A stretch of 64,000 nucleotides of DNA from CAWCKS01 sp963796195 (GTDB lineage Bacteria > Pseudomonadota > Alphaproteobacteria > Rhizobiales > Xanthobacteraceae): assembly GCA_963796195.1 (NCBI GenBank), contig CAWCKS010000003.1, positions 434,001-498,000 on the forward strand, in the 5' to 3' direction. Position numbers and translations under genes: made by a program. Every line of letters begins with the position of its first letter. The stretch's first letter is position 1. Positions 17,307-26,839 of this stretch are shown one piece after another. The notes below the pieces were generated by a model. That model did no database searches. It was not told the origin of the DNA and worked only from the letters and a program-made list of their open reading frames with translations.

Positions 17307-17760
17307 TGTCCGACTCCTATCTGCCGACCGGCCTGCCGATCCCCGTCGCCGAGCCGACGGCCTGTCCGAGCCCTTCTGGGACGGCCTGCGCAAGGAGAGC
17401 TGATGGTGCAGCGCAATGCCGCAGCACCGGCGTGTACCAATGGCCGCCGCAATGGATCTGCCACGACGGCCAGACGCTTCGACGTGGAATGGGTCGAGGT
17501 CGAGCCGAAGGGCGTGATCTACAGCTGGACGCGGGTGTGGCATCCGGTGCATCCGGCGCTGCAGGGAGCATGGCCCCTACATCGTCGTCGTGGTCGAGCT
17601 GCCGCAGGCCGGCGCGTGCGCATGCTGGGCAACCTGCTCGGCGATCCGCGCCAGCCGTCGAGATCGGCGCGCCGGTCGAGGCGTGTTCGAACACCACAAC
17701 GAGGCCGACCCACCCTACACCCTCCTGCATTGGCGCGTGGCCGCGCCCACGCGCCAATAG
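17306..17760 (+). pseudogene. DUF35 OB-fold / Zn-ribbon acyl-CoA-associated protein, frameshifted
   Basis: ATG 17306 overlaps the thiolase stop by one base. Fragments in shifting frames read YLPTGLPIPVAEPT, then STGVYQWPPQW (a Zn-ribbon-like region, though the usual Cys are not all present), WVEVEPKGVIYSWTRVWHPV, RVRMLGNLLGDP and YTLLHWRVAAPT before TAG 17758. DUF35 proteins form complexes with thiolase-like partners to hold acyl-CoA; adjacency to the thiolase supports this. Confidence 0.75.
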
Positions 17761-17805
17761 GCGCTGCGGCATTTGCTTCCAAAAAAGTGGGATGAGGGCA
17801 GGGCG

Positions 17806-19507
17806 GTGAACTGGAATTCCGAAGCCGATGTGGTCGTGATCGGGGCGGGCGCGACGGGGCTGCCGGCGGCGATCGTGGCGCGCGAAGAAGGCTGCTCGGT
17901 GATCGTGGTGGAAGCGCAGCCTCATGCGGGCGGCCATGCCATGATCAGCGGCGGCAACGTGCCGCTCGGCGGCGGCACCAGCGCGCAGCTTAAAGCTGGC
18001 ATCGAAGATTCGCCCGACCTCGTGTTTGCCGATCTCACCGACTGGTCGATCGTCCAGCCCAACGGGTTTCCGGACTATCGCTACAACGACCGTGAAATCG
18101 TCCGCGCGTTCGCCGACCACAACGTCTCGACCTTCGACTGGCTGCTGGCGCATGGCGTCGTGTTTGCGGACAAGGCGCCGGACGACTCGGGGCGGCAACT
18201 CGGTCGGCAACTCGGTGCCTCGCGAGATGCATTGTGTGCCGCTCGACTGGCCGATGGCGCAGACCGGCAAGCCGGTCGATGCGGCTGTTCGAACGACGTC
18301 TCCACCGGCGCCGGCCTGATGCATCCGCTCATCGCGCATGCGCGCGGGTGCGGCGTCGAGCTGATGCTCGAGCACAAGATGATTTCGCTCGTTCGCGAGA
18401 CGCCGACGTCGGGACGCGTTGTCGGCATCGAGGTCGAGCATCGCGGCGTCAGGCGCGCATCCGTGCGCGCAAGGCGGTGGTGATCGCGACGGGCGGATCG
18501 ATCGGCAACGTCAACTTCCGGCGCATGTTCGATCCGCGCCTGACGGAGGAATATTGCGGGCTCGCCGGAATGCCGTGGTCCGATCAGGACGCGAGCGGCG
18601 AGATCGCGGCGATGGCGGTCGGCGCCGCATTGTGGGGGCTGTTCAATCAAACCGGGGAATTCGGATTTAACCTGACCAAGGCCGGACGCATCGGCTGCCA
18701 GTACGGCTACCGGCACCTGAACTGGGAGCCGACCAGCCCGGTCTTCATCGCGCGCGCGCGCGGGCTTGCGCGTGACGGATTGGCAGGATGTCATCCTCGT
18801 CAACATGCTCGGCGAGCGGTTTTACGACGAGACCGGCGAGCAGTTCACTGCCAGCAACTTTGGCTCGCATCAAGGACTACGTCGCGGAGCCACTGGCGCA
18901 ACGCGAAGAACGTCACCTTCAATCCGAACAATTTCCTCAACGCGGCGATGGCCGGAGTAGGCGACGGGCACAACGGCGGCGGCCCGATCTGGGCGATCTT
19001 CGATGCTGACGCCGCGGCGCGCGAAAAGTGGGTGGTCGAGCCGCCATTCGTCGATAGCGCGCAACGGCTTCTTCTTCAGCGCCAATTCGCTCGGCGAGCT
19101 CGCAGCGAAGATCCGGATGAAGTATCAGCGCCTGCCGATGCCGGCGGACAAGCTGGCGAGCTCAGGTCGCGCGCTACAATTCGTTCGTCGACGGCGGCGA
19201 GGATTTGGATTTCGGCAAGCCAAAGCCGCGCTACAAGATCGCGACGCCGCCGTTTTACGCCGCGTGGGCGACGCCCGTGCCCCACGATACGCGCGCAGGC
19301 TTGCGCATCAACGCCGACTGCCAGGTGATCGACATGCAGGGCGCGGTGATTCCGGGGCTCTATTGCGGCGGCGAGTTCGCGGGCGGTTTCAGCCAGCACG
19401 GCCTTGCGCGCTGCGTGGTCCAGGGCCTGATCGCCGGCCGGAAGGCTGCCGCTGAGACGGAAGCGGGCTCGTCGTCCAGAGCTCGCGAAAGAGCTTTCAA
19501 TCCTTAA
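17806..19507 (+). pseudogene. FAD-dependent oxidoreductase (fumarate reductase/ketosteroid dehydrogenase-like), many frameshifts
   Basis: The first 130 residues are in one frame: DVVVIGAGATGLPAAIVARE (FAD dinucleotide motif), GGHAMISGGNVPLGGGT. Later pieces in other frames are STGAGLMHPLIAHARGCGVE, KAVVIATGGSIGNVNFRRMF, VILVNMLGERFYDETGE, NPNNFLNAAMAGVGDG, LRINADCQVIDMQGAVIPGL and YCGGEFAGGFSQHG. Together they make a FAD_binding_2 flavoprotein of about 560 residues. GTG 17806 follows GAGGGCAGGG. At least seven frame changes are required. Neighbouring thiolase and DUF35 genes suggest a CoA-ester or steroid pathway. Confidence 0.8.
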
Positions 19508-19527
19508 GCTGAAGTTCTGGTTCCCAA

Positions 19528-20002
19528 ATGTCTCCGCAACCTCTCCCGCGTTTCAGACGAGCGACATTGGCCGACGCGGCGGATGTGCGGGCGCTGACGC
19601 GTGCGGCCTACGCGAAATGGGTGCCGCTGATTGGCCGGGAGCCCAAGCCGATGACCGCCGACTACGAACGCGCCGTCAGCGCGCACGTCATCGACCTCTA
19701 CGAACACGGCGAGGAGCTGCTCGGCCTCGTGGAGACCGATTCCACAGGGCGATCACCTGCTGATCGAAAACATTGCGGTGCGGCCCGACCAGCAGGGCAG
19801 AGGCGTCGGCGACATCCTGCTGAGGCACGCGGAAGATTTTGCGCGATCGCTCGGCTTCGACGAAACGCGGCTTTACACGAACGTCATGTTCGCAACTAAC
19901 CTCGCATTTTACGAGAAGCGAGGGTACAGCGAGTACACCAGAGAGACCTTGGCGCCGGGCGCGGTTGCCGTCCACATGCGCAAGCCGATTGGGCTGATTT
20001 AG
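19528..20002 (+). pseudogene. GNAT-family N-acetyltransferase, one frameshift
   Basis: ATG 19528 gives PRFRRATLADAADVRALTRA and MTADYERAVSAHVIDLYEHG. Near 19747 one base is lost or gained, and the frame resumes as HLLIENIAVRPDQQGRGVGD, the acetyl-CoA-binding motif A (QQGRGVG), then LYTNVMFATNLAFYEKRGY (motif B with the late Tyr) to the stop at 20002. A single-domain acetyltransferase of about 158 residues; the substrate is unknown. Confidence 0.8.
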
Positions 20003-20121
20003 CCGGGCGTGGGCCCACCCTCTTCCAATGCATGCGCCGGGGCGCTTGGTCGCCACTATTCTCACACAGGAACCGCAGGGTCGGCGCGACCTGACGAGCC
20101 GACCCGCGGGCCTATGCCTCG

Positions 20122-20574
20122 CTAGGCTGCGATCTTCAGCAGGCCTAATTGCGTCAAGGCGGCGACGCCATCGTCGAGGCCGATTTCTTCAACGATCTTG
20201 CCGTCTTTCAACTTGAGGACCGTGGTCCCGGTGAATTGCATTTTGCGGCCGGTATTCGCCGGCAAAGATCCCGCCAGGAAATCGCGAAACGCGGGCCCCG
20301 TGTGCGTTCCGCCACCTTCCCAGCGCCCGACCACATAGTCACCCTCCGCGATCAAATCCGCGGCGCCCCAAAAGTTGAGATCGGGGAAGGCGCTGCGGAA
20401 GTCCGTCATGAACGCCTTGATATCTTCTCGTCCCCGGCGCGGCTCGTGCAAAGAGTACTGCAGCAACATGTCCGGTGCCGCGAGTTCGTCGACGACGCCG
20501 AGATTGCATGTCGGGCCCCAAAACTCAGTAAACCAGCGGCCGACGATGGCCTTGTTGTCATCTGCTTTCGACAT
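20122..20574 (-). CDS. SnoaL-like polyketide-cyclase-type (NTF2 fold) protein
   Basis: 150 residues from ATG 20574, preceded by GAGGAGAG. WFTEFWGPTCNLGVVDELAA, DIKAFMTDFRSAFPDLNFW, EGDYVVGRWEGGGTHTGPAF and TGTTVLKLKDGKIVEEIGL follow the SnoaL/NTF2 pattern, with the His-rich cavity loop. Members include cyclases, hydrolases and isomerases in secondary and aromatic metabolism; the reaction cannot be assigned. A longer open frame upstream was rejected because homology begins at this ATG. Confidence 0.85.
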   Translation of the reverse strand: MSKADDNKAIVGRWFTEFWGPTCNLGVVDELAAPDMLLQYSLHEPRRGREDIKAFMTDFRSAFPDLNFWGAADLIAEGDYVVGRWEGGGTHTGPAFRDFLAGSLPANTGRKMQFTGTTVLKLKDGKIVEEIGLDDGVAALTQLGLLKIAA

Positions 20575-20941
20575 TTCGCTCTCCTCATTTTCGAACCCGC
20601 CGACAGGCGGGCGAATGCGGGGGAGAATTCCAAGACCGTCGTGGCACCGCCACCCGATTTCAGCCTGACAGCAGTTGATGCGTCGGCGGCCTCGGGCGTC
20701 GGGCGCGATCGGCATTTTCTGCGGCGCGCTCGCTGGTCCGATCAGCGCCACCGATCGGGCGGCCCGCTCGCTCGTTCGCGATAGGAACTGCAGAACTTCG
20801 CTCTAAAGCCGCGACCTGCTCGCCTGGATCGGACTACGATCAAGGCAGCTGTCGCGGTCGAGATTGAAGGTGTCCTCGTTGACACCCTCATCCTGGAGAG
20901 GCCTGATTTAATATAACGAACAGCTGCAAGGGAGGTGAGCG
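20575..20941. other. Divergent intergenic region, no gene seen
   Basis: It separates the SnoaL-like gene (leftward) from the DUF1800 gene (rightward), so it should hold both promoters. A small hairpin (CCCGCCGACAGGCGGG) lies near 20597. Nothing else is recognisable. Confidence 0.4.
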
Positions 20942-22534
20942 ATGAACCAGAATGCGGCGATCGCGGTCAACCGGTTTGGACTCGGTGCGCGGCCAGGCGA
21001 GATGGAGGCGGCTGCGACCAATCCGCAGCGCTGGCTGCTCGAGCAGCTGGAAGGGCCTTACGTCCAGCCGGAGCAGTTCAAGGGTTTCGCCACGACCGCC
21101 CAGCATCGCGAGAACTACTCCTATCGCTACTCTGTCCTGGGCCGCGGTCTGAACGAGGCGCAGCGCAGGGCGAAGGATGCTGGCGACCAAATCGAAGTTG
21201 ATCGGCTCGGGCATTCAATCGCTCGCATGCTCGGCGGCTATGTCACCTGGGTCGCCGAAAACTTCATGCTGGAGTACGGCGCACGGACCAATGTTGCGAT
21301 GACCACGGACAAGCCGTTTCACGAACGGCTGGTGCGGTTCTGGTCGAACCATCTGGTCGTGCCGGCCATCAAGCAGCAGTGTGGCGTGGTCACCGGTGCC
21401 TACGAGCGCGAGGTCATTCGCCCGCACGTGACAGGCAAGTTCTCCGATATGCTGCTGGCGTCGTCCCAGAACCCGGCCATGCTGGTGTTTCTCGACAACC
21501 ACCTGTCGATCGGACCGAACTCGTCCTATGGCCGCGCGAAGAAGGTCGGGCTCAATGAAAACCTGGCCCGCGAGATTCTCGAACTTCACACTATGGGGGT
21601 CGAGGGCGGCTATACCCAAACTGACGTGATCCAGCTCGCCCACGCCATCACCGGCTGGAGCACCTATCCGGCAGCCGACCATGCGGCCTTTCAGCTCGAT
21701 GGGCGGACCGGAAAATCGGTCGGCGGCTTCGTCTTTCACGCCGAGTGGCACGAGCCTGGCGACGTCACGGTTGTCGGCAAGACCTACAAGGCGGGCGGAT
21801 TGGAGCAGGGCGAGGCGGTGCTGTACGATCTCGCGCGTCGGCCTGAAACGGCGCGGTTCCTGGCGACCAAACTCGCCCGCCACTTTGTCGTGGACGAACC
21901 GACTGCGGACCTCGTTGATCGGCTGGCGAAGGTTTACCTCGCGAACGACACCGATTTGTCCGAGATGACCCGCGCGCTGGTCGAAAGCGAGGAAGCCTGG
22001 ACTCACGCCCAGTCGAAGCTGAAGCTGCCGGAGGATTACGCGATTTCCTGCTACCGCTCGCTGGGCCTGAAGATCAGCGACGCACCGGTGCCGCCGCAAT
22101 CGATGTACAATTTCGAGACCTATGTGCAGAAGAAGCACTATTGGGCGTGGCTCGCCAACGATACCTTCGGCTTCCTGAAGAGCAAGGATCTGGACCAGTT
22201 CACCGAACCGGACGCGAAGCTCGGCGCGTCGATCGCGACCTTCTATGCCGACGTCAAGTCGATGGGCCAGAGTCCGTGGAATGCGCCGGGGCCACAAGGC
22301 TGGTACGACCGCTGGGCCGATTGGTCGGGTGCCGATTCCATGCTGAAGCGCGTGGAGTGGTCGCTCACCGTTGCCGCAAAACATGCCGACCGGATGTCTG
22401 AACCGGTTGCGTATCTCAACCACAGCCTGGGCGATCTTGCCTCGCCCGAGCTCAAGACCGAGGTTGCGCGCGCGGCTTCGGCTCAGCAGGCGCTGGGTCT
22501 CGCGCTTGCCAGCCCCGATTTTCAGCGGAGATAA
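20942..22534 (+). CDS. DUF1800 family protein
   Basis: 530 residues. ATG 20942 follows GGAGGTGAG. Family features: N-terminal NRFGLGARPGE, the central block FHERLVRFWSNHLVVPA, NENLAREILELHTMGV, QLAHAITGWSTY, then ATKLARHFVVDEPTADLVD. DUF1800 proteins are almost always encoded next to a DUF1501 protein, as here (stop and next start adjacent). Their function is unsettled; an exported, possibly multi-protein role is commonly suggested. No signal peptide is visible in this member. Confidence 0.93.
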   Translation: MNQNAAIAVNRFGLGARPGEMEAAATNPQRWLLEQLEGPYVQPEQFKGFATTAQHRENYSYRYSVLGRGLNEAQRRAKDAGDQIEVDRLGHSIARMLGGYVTWVAENFMLEYGARTNVAMTTDKPFHERLVRFWSNHLVVPAIKQQCGVVTGAYEREVIRPHVTGKFSDMLLASSQNPAMLVFLDNHLSIGPNSSYGRAKKVGLNENLAREILELHTMGVEGGYTQTDVIQLAHAITGWSTYPAADHAAFQLDGRTGKSVGGFVFHAEWHEPGDVTVVGKTYKAGGLEQGEAVLYDLARRPETARFLATKLARHFVVDEPTADLVDRLAKVYLANDTDLSEMTRALVESEEAWTHAQSKLKLPEDYAISCYRSLGLKISDAPVPPQSMYNFETYVQKKHYWAWLANDTFGFLKSKDLDQFTEPDAKLGASIATFYADVKSMGQSPWNAPGPQGWYDRWADWSGADSMLKRVEWSLTVAAKHADRMSEPVAYLNHSLGDLASPELKTEVARAASAQQALGLALASPDFQRR

Positions 22535-23827
22535 ATGATGGCTAATGGCAAAAATGGCCTTGAAGGCTTGAGCGGCGCGGCGCTGTGGAACACCGTCTCG
22601 TCCACGATGGCGATGGCGGATGTCGAAACCGACCAGCGTTTCGTGTTCATTTTCTTGCGCGGCGGGATGGACGGATTGTCCGCGGTGCCGGCCTATGGCG
22701 ACCCATCGTTCCGTGCGGTGCGGGGCGTGCTCGCCGACGAGGCGCCTGGCTCAGGCAGCCCGTTCGATATCCTCAAGCTGAACGAAACCTTCGGCCTCCA
22801 TCGCGACCTGAAAGCCATGCAAGGGCTTTACCAGCAAGGCGAACTCCTGGTGGTGCATGCCACCTGTCACGACTATCGTGACCGCTCGCACTTTGACGCT
22901 CAGGACGCCTTTGATCGGGGCGCGGTCGACAAGTCGATCAAGAGCGGCTGGTTGAACCGCACGCTTCAGGCGCTTCCAACCAGGTTCCGGACAGGACGCT
23001 CCGACGTCGCGATGGGCCTTGGGCCAACGCTGCCGCTGTCGCTGCGGGGCGACGAAGCCGTTGGCTCGTGGTCACCGCCGACCGCACCAAAGGCAGATCC
23101 TGACACGCTGCAGCGTCTGGCCGCACTGTATGCGGCAGACGCACAGCTGGGTCCGGCGCTCACCAAAGGTCTGTCGGCTCACCAGACTCGGTGAGGGCTC
23201 GAACCATATCTTCGAACTCGATATCTTCCAACTCGATGCCGATGGGCATGGACGGCATGTCGGAGGGCTTCGGCAATGCGATCGCCTTTCAGGAATATGC
23301 CAAGGCCGCCGCCACCTTCCTTTCGGCGCCTGCCGGCCCCCGGATCATAACCATCGACTATCGGCAACTGGGACAGCCACGCCAACCAAAATCAGCAAGG
23401 TTTGCGCGGCCCCAATAACGGCAATTTCGGCGGTCAGTTCGCTGAAATGTATCTCGGGCTCGACCGCGGCATTGCCGCGCTGAAGGCAAATATGCCGCCC
23501 GACGTATGGGCCAAAACGGCGGTGCTCATCGTCACGGAGTTCGGGCGGACCGTCAGAATCAACGGCACTGCCGGCACCGACCATGGCACCGGAGGGGCCG
23601 CGTTCGTCCTCGGCGGAGCGGTCAAGGGCGGCCGCGTGCTGGCCGATTGGCCAGGTTTAAAGGACACGGACTTGCTCGATGGCCGGGACCTGCGGCCCAC
23701 GACGGATCTGCGCGCCTTGGCCATGGGGGTGCTCCGTGAACACCTGAACGTGCCGGAGGACGCCTTTTCGATGATCTTCCCAAACAGTGAAGCTGTGAGG
23801 CCGATCGAGGGTATCGTTCGCACCTGA
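22535..23827 (+). pseudogene. DUF1501 family protein, two frameshifts
   Basis: The start codon ATG 22535 abuts the DUF1800 stop. The first 219 residues are continuous (FVFIFLRGGMDGLSAVPAYG, ELLVVHATCHDYRDRSHFDA). Around 23190 the frame shifts to DGMSEGFGNAIAFQEYAKAA, and near 23395 again to NNGNFGGQFAEMYLGLDRGI, VLIVTEFGRTVRINGTAGTD, HGTGGAAFVLGG and the end at 23827. DUF1501 belongs to the alkaline-phosphatase/sulfatase-like superfamily; the EFGRT and DHGTG motifs are typical. It is predicted to work with the DUF1800 protein. Confidence 0.85.
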
Positions 23828-24016
23828 GATTCGATGCGCGATCGAGAGCAAAGAGTTGTTCGACGGCGGCGAATGTCGGCAATGCCCGGGGGGCGTCCGC
23901 GCGGCGGAGCTGCGACCGGGGGCGAACAAAGCTGTGCAGATCAACGCAAGGAGGGGTTTTGGAGGGCCTTTTCCCAATATGTTCATTGCGTCGAATCAAC
24001 CAAGAGGCCCCCGACC

Positions 24017-24316
24017 ATGGCGACCCAAATGACGAAGTCGCAGCTGATCGAGAAGATCGCTACCGACAGTGACGTCGCGAAGAAAGACGTGAAGGGCGTT
24101 TTGGAGACGCTCGCGACCGTTGGCTATAAAGAGCTCAAGAAGACCGGCGTGTTTCTCGTTCCCGGTTTCGCAAAATTCGTCGTCATCAAGAAGCCTGCGA
24201 CCAAGGCGCGCCAGGGCACAAACCCGTTCAACGGCGAGCCGATGATGTTCAAGGCCAAGCCGGCGCGGAAGATCGTCCGGGCGCGTCCGGTCAAGGCGGC
24301 AAAAGACGCGGTGTGA
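24017..24316 (+). CDS. HU-family nucleoid DNA-binding protein
   Basis: 99 residues. The N-terminal helices (KSQLIEKIATDSDVAKKDVK) and GVFLVPGFAKFVVIKKPATK lead to the beta-arm ARQGTNPFNGEPMMFKAKPA, the family RxGxNPxTG arm that wraps DNA. A basic tail (ARKIVRARPVKAAKDAV) extends beyond classic HU. It bends and compacts DNA as a dimer. Monocistronic; the next feature is the palindromic repeat 47 bp downstream, which may help stop transcription. Confidence 0.92.
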   Translation: MATQMTKSQLIEKIATDSDVAKKDVKGVLETLATVGYKELKKTGVFLVPGFAKFVVIKKPATKARQGTNPFNGEPMMFKAKPARKIVRARPVKAAKDAV

Positions 24317-24362
24317 GCGGGCTCGTGTGAGCGGACTAAGTCCGCTTCGCGGAGTCTTGATT

Positions 24363-24411
24363 GAGCATGATCTTTTCGGAAAACCGGTATCCACTTTTCC
24401 GGATCATGCTC
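24363..24411. repeat. Palindromic repeat, GAGCATGATC type (second copy)
   Basis: GAGCATGATCTTTTCGGAAA pairs with TTTTCCGGATCATGCTC across a short loop. It is the same unit as 5781-5829 and sits between two convergent genes, where it could act as a bidirectional terminator. Confidence 0.85.
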
Positions 24412-25089
24412 TAATCGTCGACGCGCGTTGCAATCCAGATCACGTGTCTCGCGCCACCGCGCGCGCCATTCGCACGCACCGAGCGTTCGTCGACGCTAAA
24501 GCCTGCGCTGCGCAGGCGCCGCGTGAAACCCGGATCTGGCCCTGACGACCACAGGGCCAGGATGCCGCCGGGACGCAATGCGGTGCGGGCAGCTTTCAAG
24601 CCGTTCGCGTCGTACAATGCGTCGTTGGCTTTTCGGGTCAGAGCCTCCGGGCCATTGTCGACATCGAGGATGATGGCATCGAAGCGCGACCGTGCTGAGC
24701 GGAAGAGGTCACCGACGTCAGCCTCGCGAATCCTGACGCGCGGATCAGTCAGGCTGGTGCCGAACATTTCCGCCATCGGCCCGCGCGCCCACGCCATGAC
24801 GGCCGGCACGAGTTCGGCGACAACAACTTCAGCCTCGGGACCAAGTTCGGCGAGCGCGGCGCGAAGTGTGAAGCCCATGCCGAGGCCACCGATGAGGATC
24901 GCCGGCCGCTTTCGGGTCTTGATCAGGCCGCAGGTGATCGAGGCGAGCGCCTGCTCGGAGCCGCTGACGCGACTGCTCATCAGTTCGTTCTGCCCCGACC
25001 GGATCGAGAATTCCGACCCCCGCCGCCACAGCCGAAGTTCTCCGCCACCGGGGACGCAGGCGGTATCGAGCAGGAGCCATGGAAATCAC
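24411..25089 (-). CDS. Spermidine-synthase-like class I methyltransferase-fold protein
   Basis: The core from 24980 (MSSRVSGSEQALASITCG) contains AILIGGLGMGFTLRAAL (Gly motif), VVVAELVPAVMAWARG and DAIILDVDNGPEALT, the aminopropyltransferase/spermidine-synthase-like fold. The same frame extends upstream without a start codon as LLDTACVPGGGELRLWRRGS. An extra T in GATTTCC near 25084 would hide a GTG start at 25089. I therefore take 25089 as the true start and a one-base insertion as likely; strictly in frame, only the shorter 24411-24980 form is available. Confidence 0.7.
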
Positions 25090-25200
25090 GAAGGGCCTGT
25101 TTGCTGGAACTGCTTGCTGGAGCTGACAAAGTGCAATCAGATGACACCCTAATCCATTTTTCGGCCGCACGTAGCCATAGCTCAAGTTCTGGAGGCGCGA

Positions 25201-26040
25201 ATGCCGCTCCATCTGCCGTCAAACGCCAGGATTGCAGTCAGTCTTGGCGTTGATTTCGATGCTCATTCGGTGTGGCCCGGTTCGTTCGGAATGAAGACGC
25301 CGGGGTATCTTTCACGCGGCGAGTTCGGGGCGGAAGTCGGTACGCCACGGCTTCTGAAACTCTTCAAGGCGCATGACATCAGGACCACGTGGTTCACGCC
25401 GACCCATACGATGGAGACATTCCCGGCAGCGTTCAAGGCGGTGATGGAGCACGGCCATGAGATCGGTGCGCACGGATGCCTGCACGAAGGAATAGGACGG
25501 CTCACGGAGAGCGCCGAGAGGGCGCTGCTCGAGCGTCAGATTGCCTTGCACCAGAAGATCGTGGGCAAGCGGCCTAAAGGTTATCGGTCGCCGTCGTGGG
25601 ATTTCAGCGATCACACCTTGGCGCTGCTGGAGGAATTCGCCTTCGCGTGGGACTCATCCTTGATGGGACGGGATTTCGAGCCGTATCGGCCGCGTCCGGT
25701 CGAGCTGCGCGACGAGGGCGGGAGCGTTTTTGGCGCACCGAGCCGTGTGCTGGAAATTCCGGTGTCGTGGGCATTGGATGATTTCCCGGCGTTCGAATAT
25801 GTGCCGCGCGCGAACGCGGGCCTGTCATCCAACGAGGTCGTCTATCAACGATGGAAAGACCATTTTGACTATGCCTACCGCGAGATCGACGCCGGCGTTC
25901 TGACAATAGCGGTGCATCCGCAATCGATCGGACGCGCTCCGAATATCATGATGCTCGAACGTTTCATCACTTATATGAAATCCCATCTTGGAGTCTGGTT
26001 CGCGCCGCTAAGTGACATTGCTGATTGCTGGCGCGACTGA
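25201..26040 (+). CDS. Polysaccharide deacetylase (NodB-like) family protein
   Basis: 279 residues. AVSLGVDFDAHSVWPG carries the metal-binding Asp pair, EIGAHGCLHEGI the two-His motif (H-x3-H), RPKGYRSPSWDF the Arg/Asp region, and VLTIAVHPQSIGR the late catalytic His. This is the CE4 arrangement of intracellular peptidoglycan-deacetylase/allantoinase-like enzymes (no signal peptide). GGAGG lies 7 bp before ATG 25201. It hydrolyses an amide or acetamido group; the substrate is unknown. Confidence 0.88.
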   Translation: MPLHLPSNARIAVSLGVDFDAHSVWPGSFGMKTPGYLSRGEFGAEVGTPRLLKLFKAHDIRTTWFTPTHTMETFPAAFKAVMEHGHEIGAHGCLHEGIGRLTESAERALLERQIALHQKIVGKRPKGYRSPSWDFSDHTLALLEEFAFAWDSSLMGRDFEPYRPRPVELRDEGGSVFGAPSRVLEIPVSWALDDFPAFEYVPRANAGLSSNEVVYQRWKDHFDYAYREIDAGVLTIAVHPQSIGRAPNIMMLERFITYMKSHLGVWFAPLSDIADCWRD

Positions 26041-26097
26041 TCCCACTGCCAAAGTGATTGGCGACGAATTCAACAAGCTTTGGCCGGAGGATCTCGG

Positions 26098-26748
26098 TTA
26101 TTGGCCTGCGTTCATGCGCGATAGCAGCTCTTTCAGCTCCCGCAGCGAGTGAATGTGGAACGTCGCGTTCGCTGTGTACGGCACACCGGGTCGAAGGGTC
26201 TGGACCGTAGGCATGCGAAGGCGAGAGCCTGCAGCGATTTCGGAATCAGCATTATCGCCAACAACAAGAACCTCTGCAGCGGTCAGCCGTTGCTTTACCA
26301 GAATCCCCTCGAAGTGACCGAGCTTTCCCAGCCTGTCATGCTCATCGATTGCATCAACGTAGACGGCGGTGAATAACGGAACGAGGTCCAACGCCTTAAT
26401 CTTGCTTTCCTGCAAGCGCCGGAAGCCCGATGTTACAAGGAACCGGTTCGCAGGCAGCTCTGACAAAAGTGATAAATCACCATACCCGTGCAATTTCCTA
26501 TTCACTTCGAGTCCGCTGAACACGCGCCAGCCAGCTTCGGTCATTTCCTGCGAGAAGCCGTAGTGAGCGGCCACCCAATCCAGTGAATGCCGCCAAATAT
26601 CTTCAAATGCGTGGTCCAGAGCTTCCTGCGCGACAGCTCCCCGATTTGCCTGGCGGATCGCCTCAAACGCTGGTTGGTAAAACTCTTCTCCGGCCTCCCG
26701 CGCGTCAGCGAGGCAGTTATCGAGGTCGAAGATCAAGGCGCGAATCAC
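26098..26748 (-). CDS. HAD-superfamily hydrolase
   Basis: 216 residues from GTG 26748 (CAGGGTGAG upstream); a TTG 21 bp further upstream is less likely. Motif I is ALIFDLDNCLADA (nucleophile and acid Asp), motif II NRFLVTSGF, motif III Lys near LGKLGHFEGIL, motif IV VLVVGDNADSEIAAGSR. A cap domain between motifs I and II has aromatic and acidic residues. Likely a small-molecule phosphatase; the substrate is not predictable. Confidence 0.85.
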   Translation of the reverse strand: MIRALIFDLDNCLADAREAGEEFYQPAFEAIRQANRGAVAQEALDHAFEDIWRHSLDWVAAHYGFSQEMTEAGWRVFSGLEVNRKLHGYGDLSLLSELPANRFLVTSGFRRLQESKIKALDLVPLFTAVYVDAIDEHDRLGKLGHFEGILVKQRLTAAEVLVVGDNADSEIAAGSRLRMPTVQTLRPGVPYTANATFHIHSLRELKELLSRMNAGQ

Positions 26749-26839
26749 GGGCTCACCCTGGCGCTGCAAAAGGCTCGGACTTTGCGATTTGGTGCTTTGT
26801 CCAGAGTCTGGGCTGAACTGTGTGGTCGAGCCACTTTGA

